Shown: positions 36,560 to 51,300 of the stretch, piece after piece
Numbering within the stretch: position 1 is the first letter of the stretch
Layout of the letters: each line of letters opens with the position of its first letter
From: Auanema rhodensis
Taxonomy: Eukaryota > Nematoda > Chromadorea > Rhabditida > Rhabditidae
Assembly: GCA_964057225.1 (NCBI GenBank)
Contig: OZ059900.1
Coordinates: 4,846,501-4,910,500, forward strand
Length of the DNA stretch: 64,000 nt
Direction: 5' to 3'
The notes under the pieces: generated by a model
Told to the model about the DNA's origin: nothing
The model's database searches: none
What the model saw: the letters and a program-made list of their open reading frames with translations, nothing else
Position numbers and translations under genes: made by a program

Positions 36560-38670
36560 GAAATTTATTTAAGTTCACAGTATTCTTTTATCTTCAACGG
36601 TATCCGAGTTACAAATCAAGATCACTTTCTTTGGATACTTATGTGGTATAGCTACCTGTTCACAAAAAATTGGAAGTCTTGGTTACCATGCATCAAATCC
36701 TTTAAGATAGTGTTTCTAGACTAATATAACCATGGGGACTTCATCAAATTTCACAGTATTCTTCTATCTTTAACGGTATCCGAGTTACAAATCAAGATCA
36801 CTTTCTTTGGATACTTAGGTGGTATAGCTACCTGTTCACAAAAAATTGGAAGTCCTGGTTACCATGCATCAAACCCATTAATATTGTGTTTCTAGACTAA
36901 TATAACCATGGGAAATTCATTTAAGTTCACAGTATTCTTCTATCTTTAACGGTATCCGAGTTACAAATCAAGATCACTTTCTTTGGATACTTAGGTGGTA
37001 TAGCTACCTGTTCACAAAAAATTGGAAGTCTTGGTTACCATGCATCAAACACAATACGATAGTGTTTCTAGACTAATATGACCATGGGAAATTCATTTAA
37101 GTTCACAGTATTCTTTTATCTTTAACGGTATCCGAGTTACAAATCAAGATCACTTTCTTTGGATACTTAGGTGGTATAGCTACCTGTTCACAAAAAATTG
37201 GAAGTCTTGGTTACCATGCATCAAATCCTTTGAGATAGTGTTTCTAGACTAATATAACCATGGGGACTTCATCAAATTTCACAGTATTCTTCTATCTTCA
37301 ACGGTATCCGAGTTACAAATCAAGATCACTTTCTTTGGATACTTAGGTGGTATAGCTACCTGTTCACAAAAAATTGGAAGTCCTGGTTACCATGCATCAA
37401 ACCCATTAAGATTGTGTTTCTAGACTAATATAACCATGGGAAATTCATTTAAGTTAACAGTATTCTTCTATCTTTAACGGTATCCGAGTTACAAATCAAG
37501 ATCACTTTCTTTGGATACTTAGGTGGTATAGCTACCTGTTCACAAAAAATTGGAAGTCTTGGTTACCATGCATCAAACACAATACGATAGTGTTTCTAGA
37601 CTAATATGACCATGGGAAATTTATTTAAGTTCACAGTATTCTTTTATCTTCAACGGTATCCGAGTTACAAATCAAGATCACTTTCTTTGGATACTTATGT
37701 GGTATAGCTACCTGTTCACAAAAAATTGGAAGTCTTGGTTACCATGCATCAAATCCTTTAAGATAGTGTTTCTAGACTAATATAACCATGGGGACTTCAT
37801 CAAATTTCACAGTATTCTTCTATCTTTAACGGTATCCGAGTTACAAATCAAGATCACTTTCTTTGGATACTTAGGTGGTATAGCTACCTGTTCACAAAAA
37901 ATTGGAAGTCCTGGTTACCATGCATCAAACCCATTAATATTGTGTTTCTAGACTAATATAACCATGGGAAATTCATTTAAGTTCACAGTATTCTTCTATC
38001 TTTAACGGTATCCGAGTTACAAATCAAGATCACTTTCTTTGGATACTTAGGTGGTATAGCTACCTGTTCACAAAAAATTGGAAGTCTTGGTTACCATGCA
38101 TCAAACACAATACGATAGTGTTTCTAGACTAATATGACCATGGGAAATTCATTTAAGTTCACAGTATTCTTTTATCTTTAACGGTATCCGAGTTACAAAT
38201 CAAGATCACTTTCTTTGGATACTTAGGTGGTATAGCTACCTGTTCACAAAAAATTGGAAGTCTTGGTTACCATGCATCAAATCCTTTGAGATAGTGTTTC
38301 TAGACTAATATAACCATGGGGACTTCATCAAATTTCACAGTATTCTTCTATCTTCAACGGTATCCGAGTTACAAATCAAGATCACTTTCTTTGGATACTT
38401 AGGTGGTATAGCTACCTGTTCACAAAAAATTGGAAGTCCTGGTTACCATGCATCAAACCCATTAAGATTGTGTTTCTAGACTAATATAACCATGGGAAAT
38501 TCATTTAAGTTAACAGTATTCTTCTATCTTTAACGGTATCCGAGTTACAAATCAAGATCACTTTCTTTGGATACTTAGGTGGTATAGCTACCTGTTCACA
38601 AAAAATTGGAAGTCTTGGTTACCATGCATCAAACACAATACGATAGTGTTTCTAGACTAATATGACCATG
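36560..38670 (+). repeat. 6-monomer (1,056-bp) tandem duplication
   Basis: Order: 'tatgtgg'-B, A with 'ttaatattg', C, B', A with 'gttaacag', C. It is present twice with a 1,056-bp offset. The private marker 'ttaatattg' occurs only at about 36,880 and 37,936. The copies meet inside the hybrid monomer at 37,487-37,662, with the breakpoint at 37,591-37,621. No other difference was noticed between the copies. Confidence 0.85.
37487..37662 (+). repeat. Junction hybrid monomer of the 6-monomer duplication
   Basis: The front ('tcttgg', 'acacaatacgatag') matches the C monomer at 38,543. The back ('gggaaatttattt', 'ctttta', 'cttcaacgg') matches the A' monomer at 36,431. The switch must lie in the 31 bp at 37,591-37,621, where both parents are identical. 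This is the sharpest crossover footprint in the window. Confidence 0.85.
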
Positions 38671-38894
38671 GGAAATTCATTTAAGTTCACAGTATTCTTT
38701 TATCTTTAACGGTATCCGAGTTACAAATCAAGATCACTTTCTTTGGATACTTAGGTGGTATAGCTACCTGTTCACAAAAAATTGGAAGTCTTGGTTACCA
38801 TGCATCAAATCCTTTGAGATAGTGTTTCTAGACTAATATAACCATGGGGACTTCATCAAATTTCACAGTATTCTTCTATCTTCAACGGTATCCG

Positions 38895-41170
38895 AGTTAC
38901 AAATCAAGATCACTTTCTTTGGATACTTAGGTGGTATAGCTACCTGTTCACAAAAAATTGGAAGTCCTGGTTACCATGCATCAAACCCATTAAAATTGTG
39001 TTTCTAGACTAATATGACCATGGGAAATTCATTTAAGTTTACAGTATTCTTCTATCTTTAACGGTATCCGAGTAACAAATCAAGATCACTTTCTTTGGAT
39101 ACTTAGGTGGTATAGCTACCTGTTCACAAAAAATTGGAAGTTTTGGTTACCATGCATCAAATCCTTTAAGATAGTGTTTCTAGACTAATATAACCATGGG
39201 GACTTCATCAAATTTTACAGTATTCTTCTATCTTTAACGGTATCCGAGTTACAAATCAAGATCACTTTCTTTGGATACTTAGGTGGTATAGCTACCTGTT
39301 CACAAAAAATTGGAAGTCCTGGTTACCATGCATCAAACCCATTAAGATTGTGTTTCTAGACTAATATGACCATGGGAAATTCATTTAAGTTCACAGTATT
39401 CTTCTATCTTCAACGGTATCCGAGTTACAAATCAAGATCACTTTCTTTGGATACTTAGGTGGTATAGCTACCTGTTCACAAAAAATTGGAAGTCCTGGTT
39501 ACCATGCATCAAACACAATACGATAGTGTTTCTAGACTAATATGACCATGGGAAATTCATTTAAGTTCACAGTATTCTTTTATCTTTAACGGTATCCGAG
39601 TTACAAATCAAGATCACTTTCTTTGGATACTTAGGTGGTATAGCTACCTGTTCACAAAAAATTGGAAGTCTTGGTTACCATGCATCAAATCCTTTGAGAT
39701 AGTGTTTCTAGACTAATATAACCATGGGGACTTCATCAAATTTCACAGTATTCTTCTATCTTCAACGGTATCCGAGTTACAAATCAAGATCACTTTCTTT
39801 GGATACTTAGGTGGTATAGCTACCTGTTCACAAAAAATTGGAAGTCTTGGTTACCATGCATCAAACACAATACGATAGTGTTTCTAGACTAATATGACCA
39901 TGGGAAATTCATTTAAGTTTACAGTATTCTTCTATCTTTAACGGTATCCGAGTAACAAATCAAGATCACTTTCTTTGGATACTTAGGTGGTATAGCTACC
40001 TGTTCACAAAAAATTGGAAGTTTTGGTTACCATGCATCAAATCCTTTAAGATAGTGTTTCTAGACTAATATAACCATGGGGACTTCATCAAATTTTACAG
40101 TATTCTTCTATCTTTAACGGTATCCGAGTTACAAATCAAGATCACTTTCTTTGGATACTTAGGTGGTATAGCTACCTGTTCACAAAAAATTGGAAGTCCT
40201 GGTTACCATGCATCAAACCCATTAAAATTGTGTTTCTAGACTAATATGACCATGGGAAATTTATTTAAGTTCACAGTATTCTTTTATCTTCAACGGTATC
40301 CGAGTTACAAATCAAGATCACTTTCTTTGGATACTTATGTGGTATAGCTACCTGTTCACAAAAAATTGGAAGTCTTGGTTACCATGCATCAAATCCTTTG
40401 AGATAGTGTTTCTAGACTAATATAACCATGGGGATTTCATCAAATTTCACAGTATTCTTCTATCTTCAACGGTATCCGAGTTACAAATCAAGATCACTTT
40501 CTTTGGATACTTAGGTGGTATAGCTACCTGTTCACAAAAAATTGGAAGTCCTGGTTACCATGCATCAAATCCTTTGAGATAGTGTTTCTAGACTAATATA
40601 AGCATGGGGACTTCATCAAATTTCACAGTATTCTTCTATCTTTAACGGTATCCGAGTAACAAATCAAGATCACTTTCTTTGGATACTTAGGTGGTATAGC
40701 TACCTGTTCACAAAAAATTGGAAGTCTTGGTTACCATGCATCAAATCCTTTGAGATAGTGTTTCTAGACTAATATAACCATGGGGACTTCATCAAATTTC
40801 ACAGTATTCTTCTATCTTCAACGGTATCCGAGTTACAAATCAAGATCACTTTCTTTGGATACTTAGGTGGTATAGCTACCTGTTCACAAAAAATTGGAAG
40901 TCCTGGTTACCATGCATCAAACCCATTAAAATTGTGTTTCTAGACTAATATGACCATGGGAAATTCATTTAAGTTCACAGTATTCTTCTATCTTCAACGG
41001 TATCCGAGTTACAAATCAAGATCACTTTCTTTGGATACTTAGGTGGTATAGCTACCTGTTCACAAAAAATTGGAAGTCCTGGTTACCATGCATCAAATCC
41101 TTTAAGATAGTGTTTCTAGACTAATATAACCATGGGGACTTTATCAAATTTCACAGTATTCTTCTATCTT
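38895..41170 (+). repeat. 13-monomer (2,288-bp) tandem duplication, copy 1
   Basis: Thirteen monomers repeated at 2,288-bp offset. 'agtaac' markers at 39,071, 39,951 and 40,655 correspond to 41,359, 42,239 and 42,943. Rare changes 'ggggatttc' (40,430 and 42,718) and 'ataagcatgg' (about 40,600 and 42,888) occur only in these two copies. The last monomer (41,007-41,182) has 'actttatc' like 43,295 but ends 'cttcaacgg' like 38,719, so the junction lies at about 41,146-41,171. Confidence 0.87.
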
Positions 41171-43455
41171 CAACGGTATCCGAGTTACAAATCAAGATCA
41201 CTTTCTTTGGATACTTAGGTGGTATAGCTACCTGTTCACAAAAAATTGGAAGTCCTGGTTACCATGCATCAAACCCATTAAAATTGTGTTTCTAGACTAA
41301 TATGACCATGGGAAATTCATTTAAGTTTACAGTATTCTTCTATCTTTAACGGTATCCGAGTAACAAATCAAGATCACTTTCTTTGGATACTTAGGTGGTA
41401 TAGCTACCTGTTCACAAAAAATTGGAAGTTTTGGTTACCATGCATCAAATCCTTTAAGATAGTGTTTCTAGACTAATATAACCATGGGGACTTCATCAAA
41501 TTTTACAGTATTCTTCTATCTTTAACGGTATCCGAGTTACAAATCAAGATCACTTTCTTTGGATACTTAGGTGGTATAGCTACCTGTTCACAAAAAATTG
41601 GAAGTCCTGGTTACCATGCATCAAACCCATTAAGATTGTGTTTCTAGACTAATATGACCATGGGAAATTCATTTAAGTTCACAGTATTCTTCTATCTTCA
41701 ACGGTATCCGAGTTACAAATCAAGATCACTTTCTTTGGATACTTAGGTGGTATAGCTACCTGTTCACAAAAAATTGGAAGTCCTGGTTACCATGCATCAA
41801 ACACAATACGATAGTGTTTCTAGACTAATATGACCATGGGAAATTCATTTAAGTTCACAGTATTCTTTTATCTTTAACGGTATCCGAGTTACAAATCAAG
41901 ATCACTTTCTTTGGATACTTAGGTGGTATAGCTACCTGTTCACAAAAAATTGGAAGTCTTGGTTACCATGCATCAAATCCTTTGAGATAGTGTTTCTAGA
42001 CTAATATAACCATGGGGACTTCATCAAATTTCACAGTATTCTTCTATCTTCAACGGTATCCGAGTTACAAATCAAGATCACTTTCTTTGGATACTTAGGT
42101 GGTATAGCTACCTGTTCACAAAAAATTGGAAGTCTTGGTTACCATGCATCAAACACAATACGATAGTGTTTCTAGACTAATATGACCATGGGAAATTCAT
42201 TTAAGTTTACAGTATTCTTCTATCTTTAACGGTATCCGAGTAACAAATCAAGATCACTTTCTTTGGATACTTAGGTGGTATAGCTACCTGTTCACAAAAA
42301 ATTGGAAGTTTTGGTTACCATGCATCAAATCCTTTAAGATAGTGTTTCTAGACTAATATAACCATGGGGACTTCATCAAATTTTACAGTATTCTTCTATC
42401 TTTAACGGTATCCGAGTTACAAATCAAGATCACTTTCTTTGGATACTTAGGTGGTATAGCTACCTGTTCACAAAAAATTGGAAGTCCTGGTTACCATGCA
42501 TCAAACCCATTAAAATTGTGTTTCTAGACTAATATGACCATGGGAAATTTATTTAAGTTCACAGTATTCTTTTATCTTCAACGGTATCCGAGTTACAAAT
42601 CAAGATCACTTTCTTTGGATACTTATGTGGTATAGCTACCTGTTCACAAAAAATTGGAAGTCTTGGTTACCATGCATCAAATCCTTTGAGATAGTGTTTC
42701 TAGACTAATATAACCATGGGGATTTCATCAAATTTCACAGTATTCTTCTATCTTCAACGGTATCCGAGTTACAAATCAAGATCACTTTCTTTGGATACTT
42801 AGGTGGTATAGCTACCTGTTCACAAAAAATTGGAAGTCCTGGTTACCATGCATCAAATCCTTTGAGATAGTGTTTCTAGACTAATATAAGCATGGGGACT
42901 TCATCAAATTTCACAGTATTCTTCTATCTTTAACGGTATCCGAGTAACAAATCAAGATCACTTTCTTTGGATACTTAGGTGGTATAGCTACCTGTTCACA
43001 AAAAATTGGAAGTCTTGGTTACCATGCATCAAATCCTTTGAGATAGTGTTTCTAGACTAATATAACCATGGGGACTTCATCAAATTTCACAGTATTCTTC
43101 TATCTTCAACGGTATCCGAGTTACAAATCAAGATCACTTTCTTTGGATACTTAGGTGGTATAGCTACCTGTTCACAAAAAATTGGAAGTCCTGGTTACCA
43201 TGCATCAAACCCATTAAAATTGTGTTTCTAGACTAATATGACCATGGGAAATTCATTTAAGTTCACAGTATTCTTCTATCTTCAACGGTATCCGAGTTAC
43301 AAATCAAGATCACTTTCTTTGGATACTTAGGTGGTATAGCTACCTGTTCACAAAAAATTGGAAGTCCTGGTTACCATGCATCAAATCCTTTAAGATAGTG
43401 TTTCTAGACTAATATAACCATGGGGACTTTATCAAATTTCACAGTATTCTTCTAT
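41171..43455 (+). repeat. 13-monomer (2,288-bp) tandem duplication, copy 2
   Basis: Second copy, matching the first in all markers checked. It diverges near 43,456, where copy 2 reads 'ctttaacgg'. Its end coincides with the change from X' to Y' monomers, so this duplication forms the right edge of zone X'. Confidence 0.85.
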
Positions 43456-43470
43456 CTTTAACGGTATCCG

Positions 43471-44350
43471 AGTTACAAATCAAGATCACTTTCTTTGGAT
43501 ACTTAGGTGGTATAGCTACCTGTTCACAAAAAGTTGGAAGTCCTGGTTACCATGCATCAAATCCTTTAAGATAGTGTTTCTAGACTAATATAACCATGGG
43601 GACTTTATCAAATTTCACAGTATTCTTCTATCTTTAACGGTATCCGAGTTACAAATCAAGATCACTTTCTTTGGATACTTAGGTGGTATAGCTACCTGTT
43701 CACAAAAAATTGGAAGTTTTGGTTACCATGCATCAAATCCTTTAAGATAGTGTTTCTAGACTAATATGACCATGGGGACTTCATTAAAATTAACAGTATT
43801 CTTCTATCTTTAACGGTATCCGAGTTACAAATCAAGATCACTTTCTTTGGATACTTAGGTGGTATAGCTACCTGTTCACAAAAAATTGGAAGTCCTGGTT
43901 ACCATGCATCAAACCCATTAAGATTGTGTTTCTAGACTAATATAACTATGGGAAATTCATTTAAGTTCACAGTATTCTTCTATCTTTAACGGTATCCGAG
44001 TTACAAATCAAGATCACTTTCTTTGGATACTTAGGTGGTATAGCTACCTGTTCACAAAAAATTGGAAGTCCTGGTTACCATGCATCAAATCCTTTAAGAT
44101 AGTGTTTCTAGACTAATATAACCATGGGGACTTTATCAAATTTTACAGTATTCTTCTATCTTTAACGGTATCCGAGTTACAAATCAAGATCACTTTCTTT
44201 GGATACTTAGGTGGTATAGCTACCTGTTCACAAAAAATTGGAAGTCCTGGTTACCATGCATCAAATCCTTTAAGATAGTGTTTCTAGACTAATATAACCA
44301 TGGGGACTTCATCAAATTTCACAGTATTCTTCTATCTTTAACGGTATCCG
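43471..44350 (+). repeat. 5-monomer transition block, right copy
   Basis: Partner of 10,209-11,088, 33,262 bp away, with shared 'aaaagttgg' and 'ataactatgg' changes. Two monomers (B' at 44,351 and A' at 44,527) then interrupt the match, after which 'gtgtctc'-A at 44,703 corresponds to 11,089. Confidence 0.75.
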
Positions 44351-47300
44351 AGTTACAAATCAAGATCACTTTCTTTGGATACTTAGGTGGTATAGCTACC
44401 TGTTCACAAAAAATTGGAAGTCTTGGTTACCATGCATCAAATCCTTTGAGATAGTGTTTCTAGACTAATATAACCATGGGGACTTCATCAAATTTCACAG
44501 TATTCTTCTATCTTCAACGGTATCCGAGTTACAAATCAAGATCACTTTCTTTGGATACTTAGGTGGTATAGCTACCTGTTCACAAAAAATTGGAAGTCCT
44601 GGTTACCATGCATCAAACCCATTAAAATTGTGTTTCTAGACTAATATGACCATGGGAAATTCATTTAAGTTTACAGTATTCTTCTATCTTTAACGGTATC
44701 CGAGTTACAAATCAAGATCACTTTCTTTGGATACTTAGGTGGTATAGCTACCTGTTCACAAAAAATTGGAAGTCCTGGTTACCATGCATCAAACCCATTA
44801 AGATTGTGTCTCTAGACTAATATAACCATGGGAAATTCATTTAAGTTCACAGTATTCTTCTATCTTTAACGGTATCCGAGTTACAAATCAAGATCACTTT
44901 CTTTGGATACTTAGGTGGTATAGCTACCTGTTCACAAAAAATTGGAAGTCCTGGTTACCATGCATCAAACCCATTAAGATTGTGTTTCTAGACTAATATA
45001 ACCATGGGAAATTCATTTAAGTTCACAGTATTCTTCTATCTTTAACGGTATCCGAGTTACAAATCAAGATCACTTTCTTTGGATACTTAGGTGGTATAGC
45101 TACTTGTTCACAAAAAATTGGAAGTCCTGGTTACCATGCATCAAACCCATTAAGATTGTGTTTCTAGACTAATATAACCATGGGGACTTTATCAAATTTC
45201 ACAGTATTCTTCTATCTTTAACGGTATCCGAGTTACAAATCAAGATCACTTTCTTTGGATACTTAGGTGGTATAGCTACCTGTTCACAAAAAATTGGAAG
45301 TCCTGGTTACCATGCATCAAACCCATTAAGATTGTGTTTCTAGACTAATATAACCATGGGAAATTCATTTAAGTTCACAGTATTCTTCTATCTTTAACGG
45401 TATCCGAGTTACAAATCAAGATCACTTTCTTTGGATACTTAGGTGGTATAGCTACCTGTTCACAAAAAATTGGAAGTCCTGGTTACCATGCATCAAACCC
45501 ATTAAGATTGTGTCTCTAGACTAATATAACCATGGGAAATTCATTTAAGTTCACAGTATTCTTCTATCTTTAACGGTATCCGAGTTACAAATCAAGATCA
45601 CTTTCTTTGGATACTTAGGTGGTATAGCTACCTGTTCACAAAAAATTGGAAGTCCTGGTTACCATGCATCAAACCCATTAAGATTGTGTCTCTAGACTAA
45701 TATAACCATGGGAAATTCATTTAAGTTCACAGTATTCTTCTATCTTTAACGGTATCCGAGTTACAAATCAAGATCACTTTCTTTGGATACTTAGGTGGTA
45801 TAGCTACCTGTTCACAAAAAATTGGAAGTCCTGGTTACCATGCATCAAACCCATTAAGATTGTGTTTCTAGACTAATATAACCATGGGAAATTCATTTAA
45901 GTTCACAGTATTCTTCTATCTTTAACGGTATCCGAGTTACAAATCAAGATCACTTTCTTTGGATACTTAGGTGGTATAGCTACCTGTTCACAAAAAATTG
46001 GAAGTCTTGGTTACCATGCATCAAACACAATACGATAGTGTTTCTAGACTAATATGACCATGAGAAATTCATTTAAGTTTACAGTATTCTTCTATCTTTA
46101 ACGGTATCCGAGTTACAAATCAAGATCACTTTCTTTGGATACTTAGGTGGTATAGCTACCTGTTCACAAAAAATTGGAAGTCCTGGTTACCATGCATCAA
46201 ACCCATTAAGATTGTGTTTCTAGACTAATATAACCATGGGAAATTCATTTAAGTTCACAGTATTCTTCTATCTTTAACGGTATCCGAGTTACAAATCAAG
46301 ATCACTTTCTTTGGATACTTAGGTGGTATAGCTACCTGTTCACAAAAAATTGGAAGTCCTGGTTACCATGCATCAAACCCATTAAGATTGTGTTTCTAGA
46401 CTAATATAACCATGGGAAATTCATTTAAGTTCACAGTATTCTTCTATCTTTAACGGTATCCGAGTTACAAATCAAGATCACTTTCTTTGGATACTTAGGT
46501 GGTATAGCTACCTGTTCACAAAAAATTGGAAGTCTTGGTTACCATGCATCAAACACAATACGATAGTGTTTCTAGACTAATATGACCATGAGAAATTCAT
46601 TTAAGTTTACAGTATTCTTCTATCTTTAACGGTATCCGAGTTACAAATCAAGATCACTTTCTTTGGATACTTAGGTGGTATAGCTACCTGTTCACAAAAA
46701 ATTGGAAGTCCTGGTTACCATGCATCAAACCCATTAAGATTGTGTCTCTAGACTAATATAACCATGGGAAATTCATTTAAGTTCACAGTATTCTTCTATC
46801 TTTAACGGTATCCGAGTTACAAATCAAGATCACTTTCTTTGGATACTTAGGTGGTATAGCTACCTGTTCACAAAAAATTGGAAGTCCTGGTTACCATGCA
46901 TCAAACCCATTAAGATTGTGTTTCTAGACTAATATAACCATGGGAAATTCATTTAAGTTCACAGTATTCTTCTATCTTTAACGGTATCCGAGTTACAAAT
47001 CAAGATCACTTTCTTTGGATACTTAGGTGGTATAGCTACTTGTTCACAAAAAATTGGAAGTCCTGGTTACCATGCATCAAACCCATTAAGATTGTGTTTC
47101 TAGACTAATATAACCATGGGGACTTTATCAAATTTCACAGTATTCTTCTATCTTTAACGGTATCCGAGTTACAAATCAAGATCACTTTCTTTGGATACTT
47201 AGGTGGTATAGCTACCTGTTCACAAAAAATTGGAAGTCCTGGTTACCATGCATCAAACCCATTAAGATTGTGTCTCTAGACTAATATAACCATGGGAAAT

Positions 47301-48365
47301 TCATTTAAGTTCACAGTATTCTTCTATCTTTAACGGTATCCGAGTTACAAATCAAGATCACTTTCTTTGGATACTTAGGTGGTATAGCTACCTGTTCACA
47401 AAAAATTGGAAGTCCTGGTTACCATGCATCAAACCCATTAAGATTGTGTTTCTAGACTAATATAACCATGGGAAATTCATTTAAGTTCACAGTATTCTTC
47501 TATCTTTAACGGTATCCGAGTTACAAATCAAGATCACTTTCTTTGGATACTTAGGTGGTATAGCTACCTGTTCACAAAAAATTGGAAGTCTTGGTTACCA
47601 TGCATCAAACACAATACGATAGTGTTTCTAGACTAATATGACCATGAGAAATTCATTTAAGTTTACAGTATTCTTCTATCTTTAACGGTATCCGAGTTAC
47701 AAATCAAGATCACTTTCTTTGGATACTTAGGTGGTATAGCTACCTGTTCACAAAAAATTGGAAGTCCTGGTTACCATGCATCAAACCCATTAAGATTGTG
47801 TTTCTAGACTAATATAACCATGGGAAATTCATTTAAGTTCACAGTATTCTTCTATCTTTAACGGTATCCGAGTTACAAATCAAGATCACTTTCTTTGGAT
47901 ACTTAGGTGGTATAGCTACCTGTTCACAAAAAATTGGAAGTCTTGGTTACCATGCATCAAACACAATACGATAGTGTTTCTAGACTAATATGACCATGGG
48001 GACTTCATTAAAATTAACAGTATTCTTCTATCTTTAACGGTATCCGAGTTACAAATCAAGATCACTTTCTTTGGATACTTAGGTGGTATAGCTACCTGTT
48101 CACAAAAAATTGGAAGTCCTGGTTACCATGCATCAAATCCTTTAAGATAGTGTTTCTAGACTAATATAACCATGGGGACTTCATCAAATTTCACAGTATT
48201 CTTCTATCTTTAACGGTATCCGAGTTACAAATCAAGATCACTTTCTTTGGATACTTAGGTGGTATAGCTACCTGTTCACAAAAAATTGGAAGTCCTGGTT
48301 ACCATGCATCAAACCCATTAAGATTGTGTCTCTAGACTAATATAACCATGGGAAATTCATTTAAG

Positions 48366-51300
48366 TTCACAGTATTCTTCTATCTTTAACGGTATCCGAG
48401 TTACAAATCAAGATCACTTTCTTTGGATACTTAGGTGGTATAGCTACCTGTTCACAAAAAATTGGAAGTCCTGGTTACCATGCATCAAACCCATTAAGAT
48501 TGTGTCTCTAGACTAATATAACCATGGGAAATTCATTTAAGTTCACAGTATTCTTCTATCTTTAACGGTATCCGAGTTACAAATCAAGATCACTTTCTTT
48601 GGATACTTAGGTGGTATAGCTACCTGTTCACAAAAAATTGGAAGTCCTGGTTACCATGCATCAAACCCATTAAGATTGTGTTTCTAGACTAATATAACCA
48701 TGGGAAATTCATTTAAGTTCACAGTATTCTTCTATCTTTAACGGTATCCGAGTTACAAATCAAGATCACTTTCTTTGGATACTTAGGTGGTATAGCTACC
48801 TGTTCACAAAAAATTGGAAGTCTTGGTTACCATGCATCAAACACAATACGATAGTGTTTCTAGACTAATATGACCATGAGAAATTCATTTAAGTTTACAG
48901 TATTCTTCTATCTTTAACGGTATCCGAGTTACAAATCAAGATCACTTTCTTTGGATACTTAGGTGGTATAGCTACCTGTTCACAAAAAATTGGAAGTCCT
49001 GGTTACCATGCATCAAACCCATTAAGATTGTGTCTCTAGACTAATATAACCATGGGAAATTCATTTAAGTTCACAGTATTCTTCTATCTTTAACGGTATC
49101 CGAGTTACAAATCAAGATCACTTTCTTTGGATACTTAGGTGGTATAGCTACCTGTTCACAAAAAATTGGAAGTCCTGGTTACCATGCATCAAACCCATTA
49201 AGATTGTGTTTCTAGACTAATATAACCATGGGAAATTCATTTAAGTTCACAGTATTCTTCTATCTTTAACGGTATCCGAGTTACAAATCAAGATCACTTT
49301 CTTTGGATACTTAGGTGGTATAGCTACTTGTTCACAAAAAATTGGAAGTCCTGGTTACCATGCATCAAACCCATTAAGATTGTGTTTCTAGACTAATATA
49401 ACCATGGGGACTTTATCAAATTTCACAGTATTCTTCTATCTTTAACGGTATCCGAGTTACAAATCAAGATCACTTTCTTTGGATACTTAGGTGGTATAGC
49501 TACCTGTTCACAAAAAATTGGAAGTCCTGGTTACCATGCATCAAATCCTTTAAGATAGTGTTTCTAGACTAATATAACCATGGGGACTTCATCAAATTTC
49601 ACAGTATTCTTCTATCTTTAACGGTATCCGAGTTACAAATCAAGATCACTTTCTTTGGATACTTAGGTGGTATAGCTACCTGTTCACAAAAAATTGGAAG
49701 TCCTGGTTACCATGCATCAAACCCATTAAGATTGTGTCTCTAGACTAATATAACCATGGGAAATTCATTTAAGTTCACAGTATTCTTCTATCTTTAACGG
49801 TATCCGAGTTACAAATCAAGATCACTTTCTTTGGATACTTAGGTGGTATAGCTACCTGTTCACAAAAAATTGGAAGTCCTGGTTACCATGCATCAAACCC
49901 ATTAAGATTGTGTTTCTAGACTAATATAACCATGGGAAATTCATTTAAGTTCACAGTGTTCTTCTATCTTTAACGGTATCCGAGTTACAAATCAAGATCA
50001 CTTTCTTTAGATACTTAGGTGGTATAGCTACCTGTTCACAAAAAATTGGAAGTCTTGGTTACCATGCATCAAACACAATACGATAGTGTTTCTAGACTAA
50101 TATGACCATGAGAAATTCATTTAAGTTTACAGTATTCTTCTATCTTTAACGGTATCCGAGTTACAAATCAAGATCACTTTCTTTGGATACTTAGGTGGTA
50201 TAGCTACCTGTTCACAAAAAATTGGAAGTCCTGGTTACCATGCATCAAACCCATTAAGATTGTGTTTCTAGACTAATATAACCATGGGAAATTCATTTAA
50301 GTTCACAGTATTCTTCTATCTTTAACGGTATCCGAGTTACAAATCAAGATCACTTTCTTTGGATACTTAGGTGGTATAGCTACCTGTTCACAAAAAATTG
50401 GAAGTCTTGGTTACCATGCATCAAACACAATACGATAGTGTTTCTAGACTAATATGACCATGGGGACTTCATTAAAATTAACAGTATTCTTCTATCTTTA
50501 ACGGTATCCGAGTTACAAATCAAGATCACTTTCTTTGGATACTTAGGTGGTATAGCTACCTGTTCACAAAAAATTGGAAGTCCTGGTTACCATGCATCAA
50601 ATCCTTTAAGATAGTGTTTCTAGATTAATATAACCATGGGGACTTCATCAAATTTCACAGTATTCTTCTATCTTTAACGGTATCCGAGTTACAAATCAAG
50701 ATCACTTTCTTTGGATACTTAGGTGGTATAGCTACCTGTTCACAAAAAATTGGAAGTCCTGGTTACCATGCATCAAACCCATTAAGATTGTGTCTCTAGA
50801 CTAATATAACCATGGGAAATTCATTTAAGTTCACAGTATTCTTCTATCTTTAACGGTATCCGAGTTACAAATCAAGATCACTTTCTTTGGATACTTAGGT
50901 GGTATAGCTACCTGTTCACAAAAAATTGGAAGTCCTGGTTACCATGCATCAAACCCATTAAGATTGTGTTTCTAGACTAATATAACCATGGGAAATTCAT
51001 TTAAGTTCACAGTATTCTTCTATCTTTAACGGTATCCGAGTTACAAATCAAGATCACTTTCTTTGGATACTTAGGTGGTATAGCTACCTGTTCACAAAAA
51101 ATTGGAAGTCTTGGTTACCATGCATCAAACACAATACGATAGTGTTTCTAGACTAATATGACCATGAGAAATTCATTTAAGTTTACAGTATTCTTCTATC
51201 TTTAACGGTATCCGAGTTACAAATCAAGATCACTTTCTTTGGATACTTAGGTGGTATAGCTACCTGTTCACAAAAAATTGGAAGTCCTGGTTACCATGCA

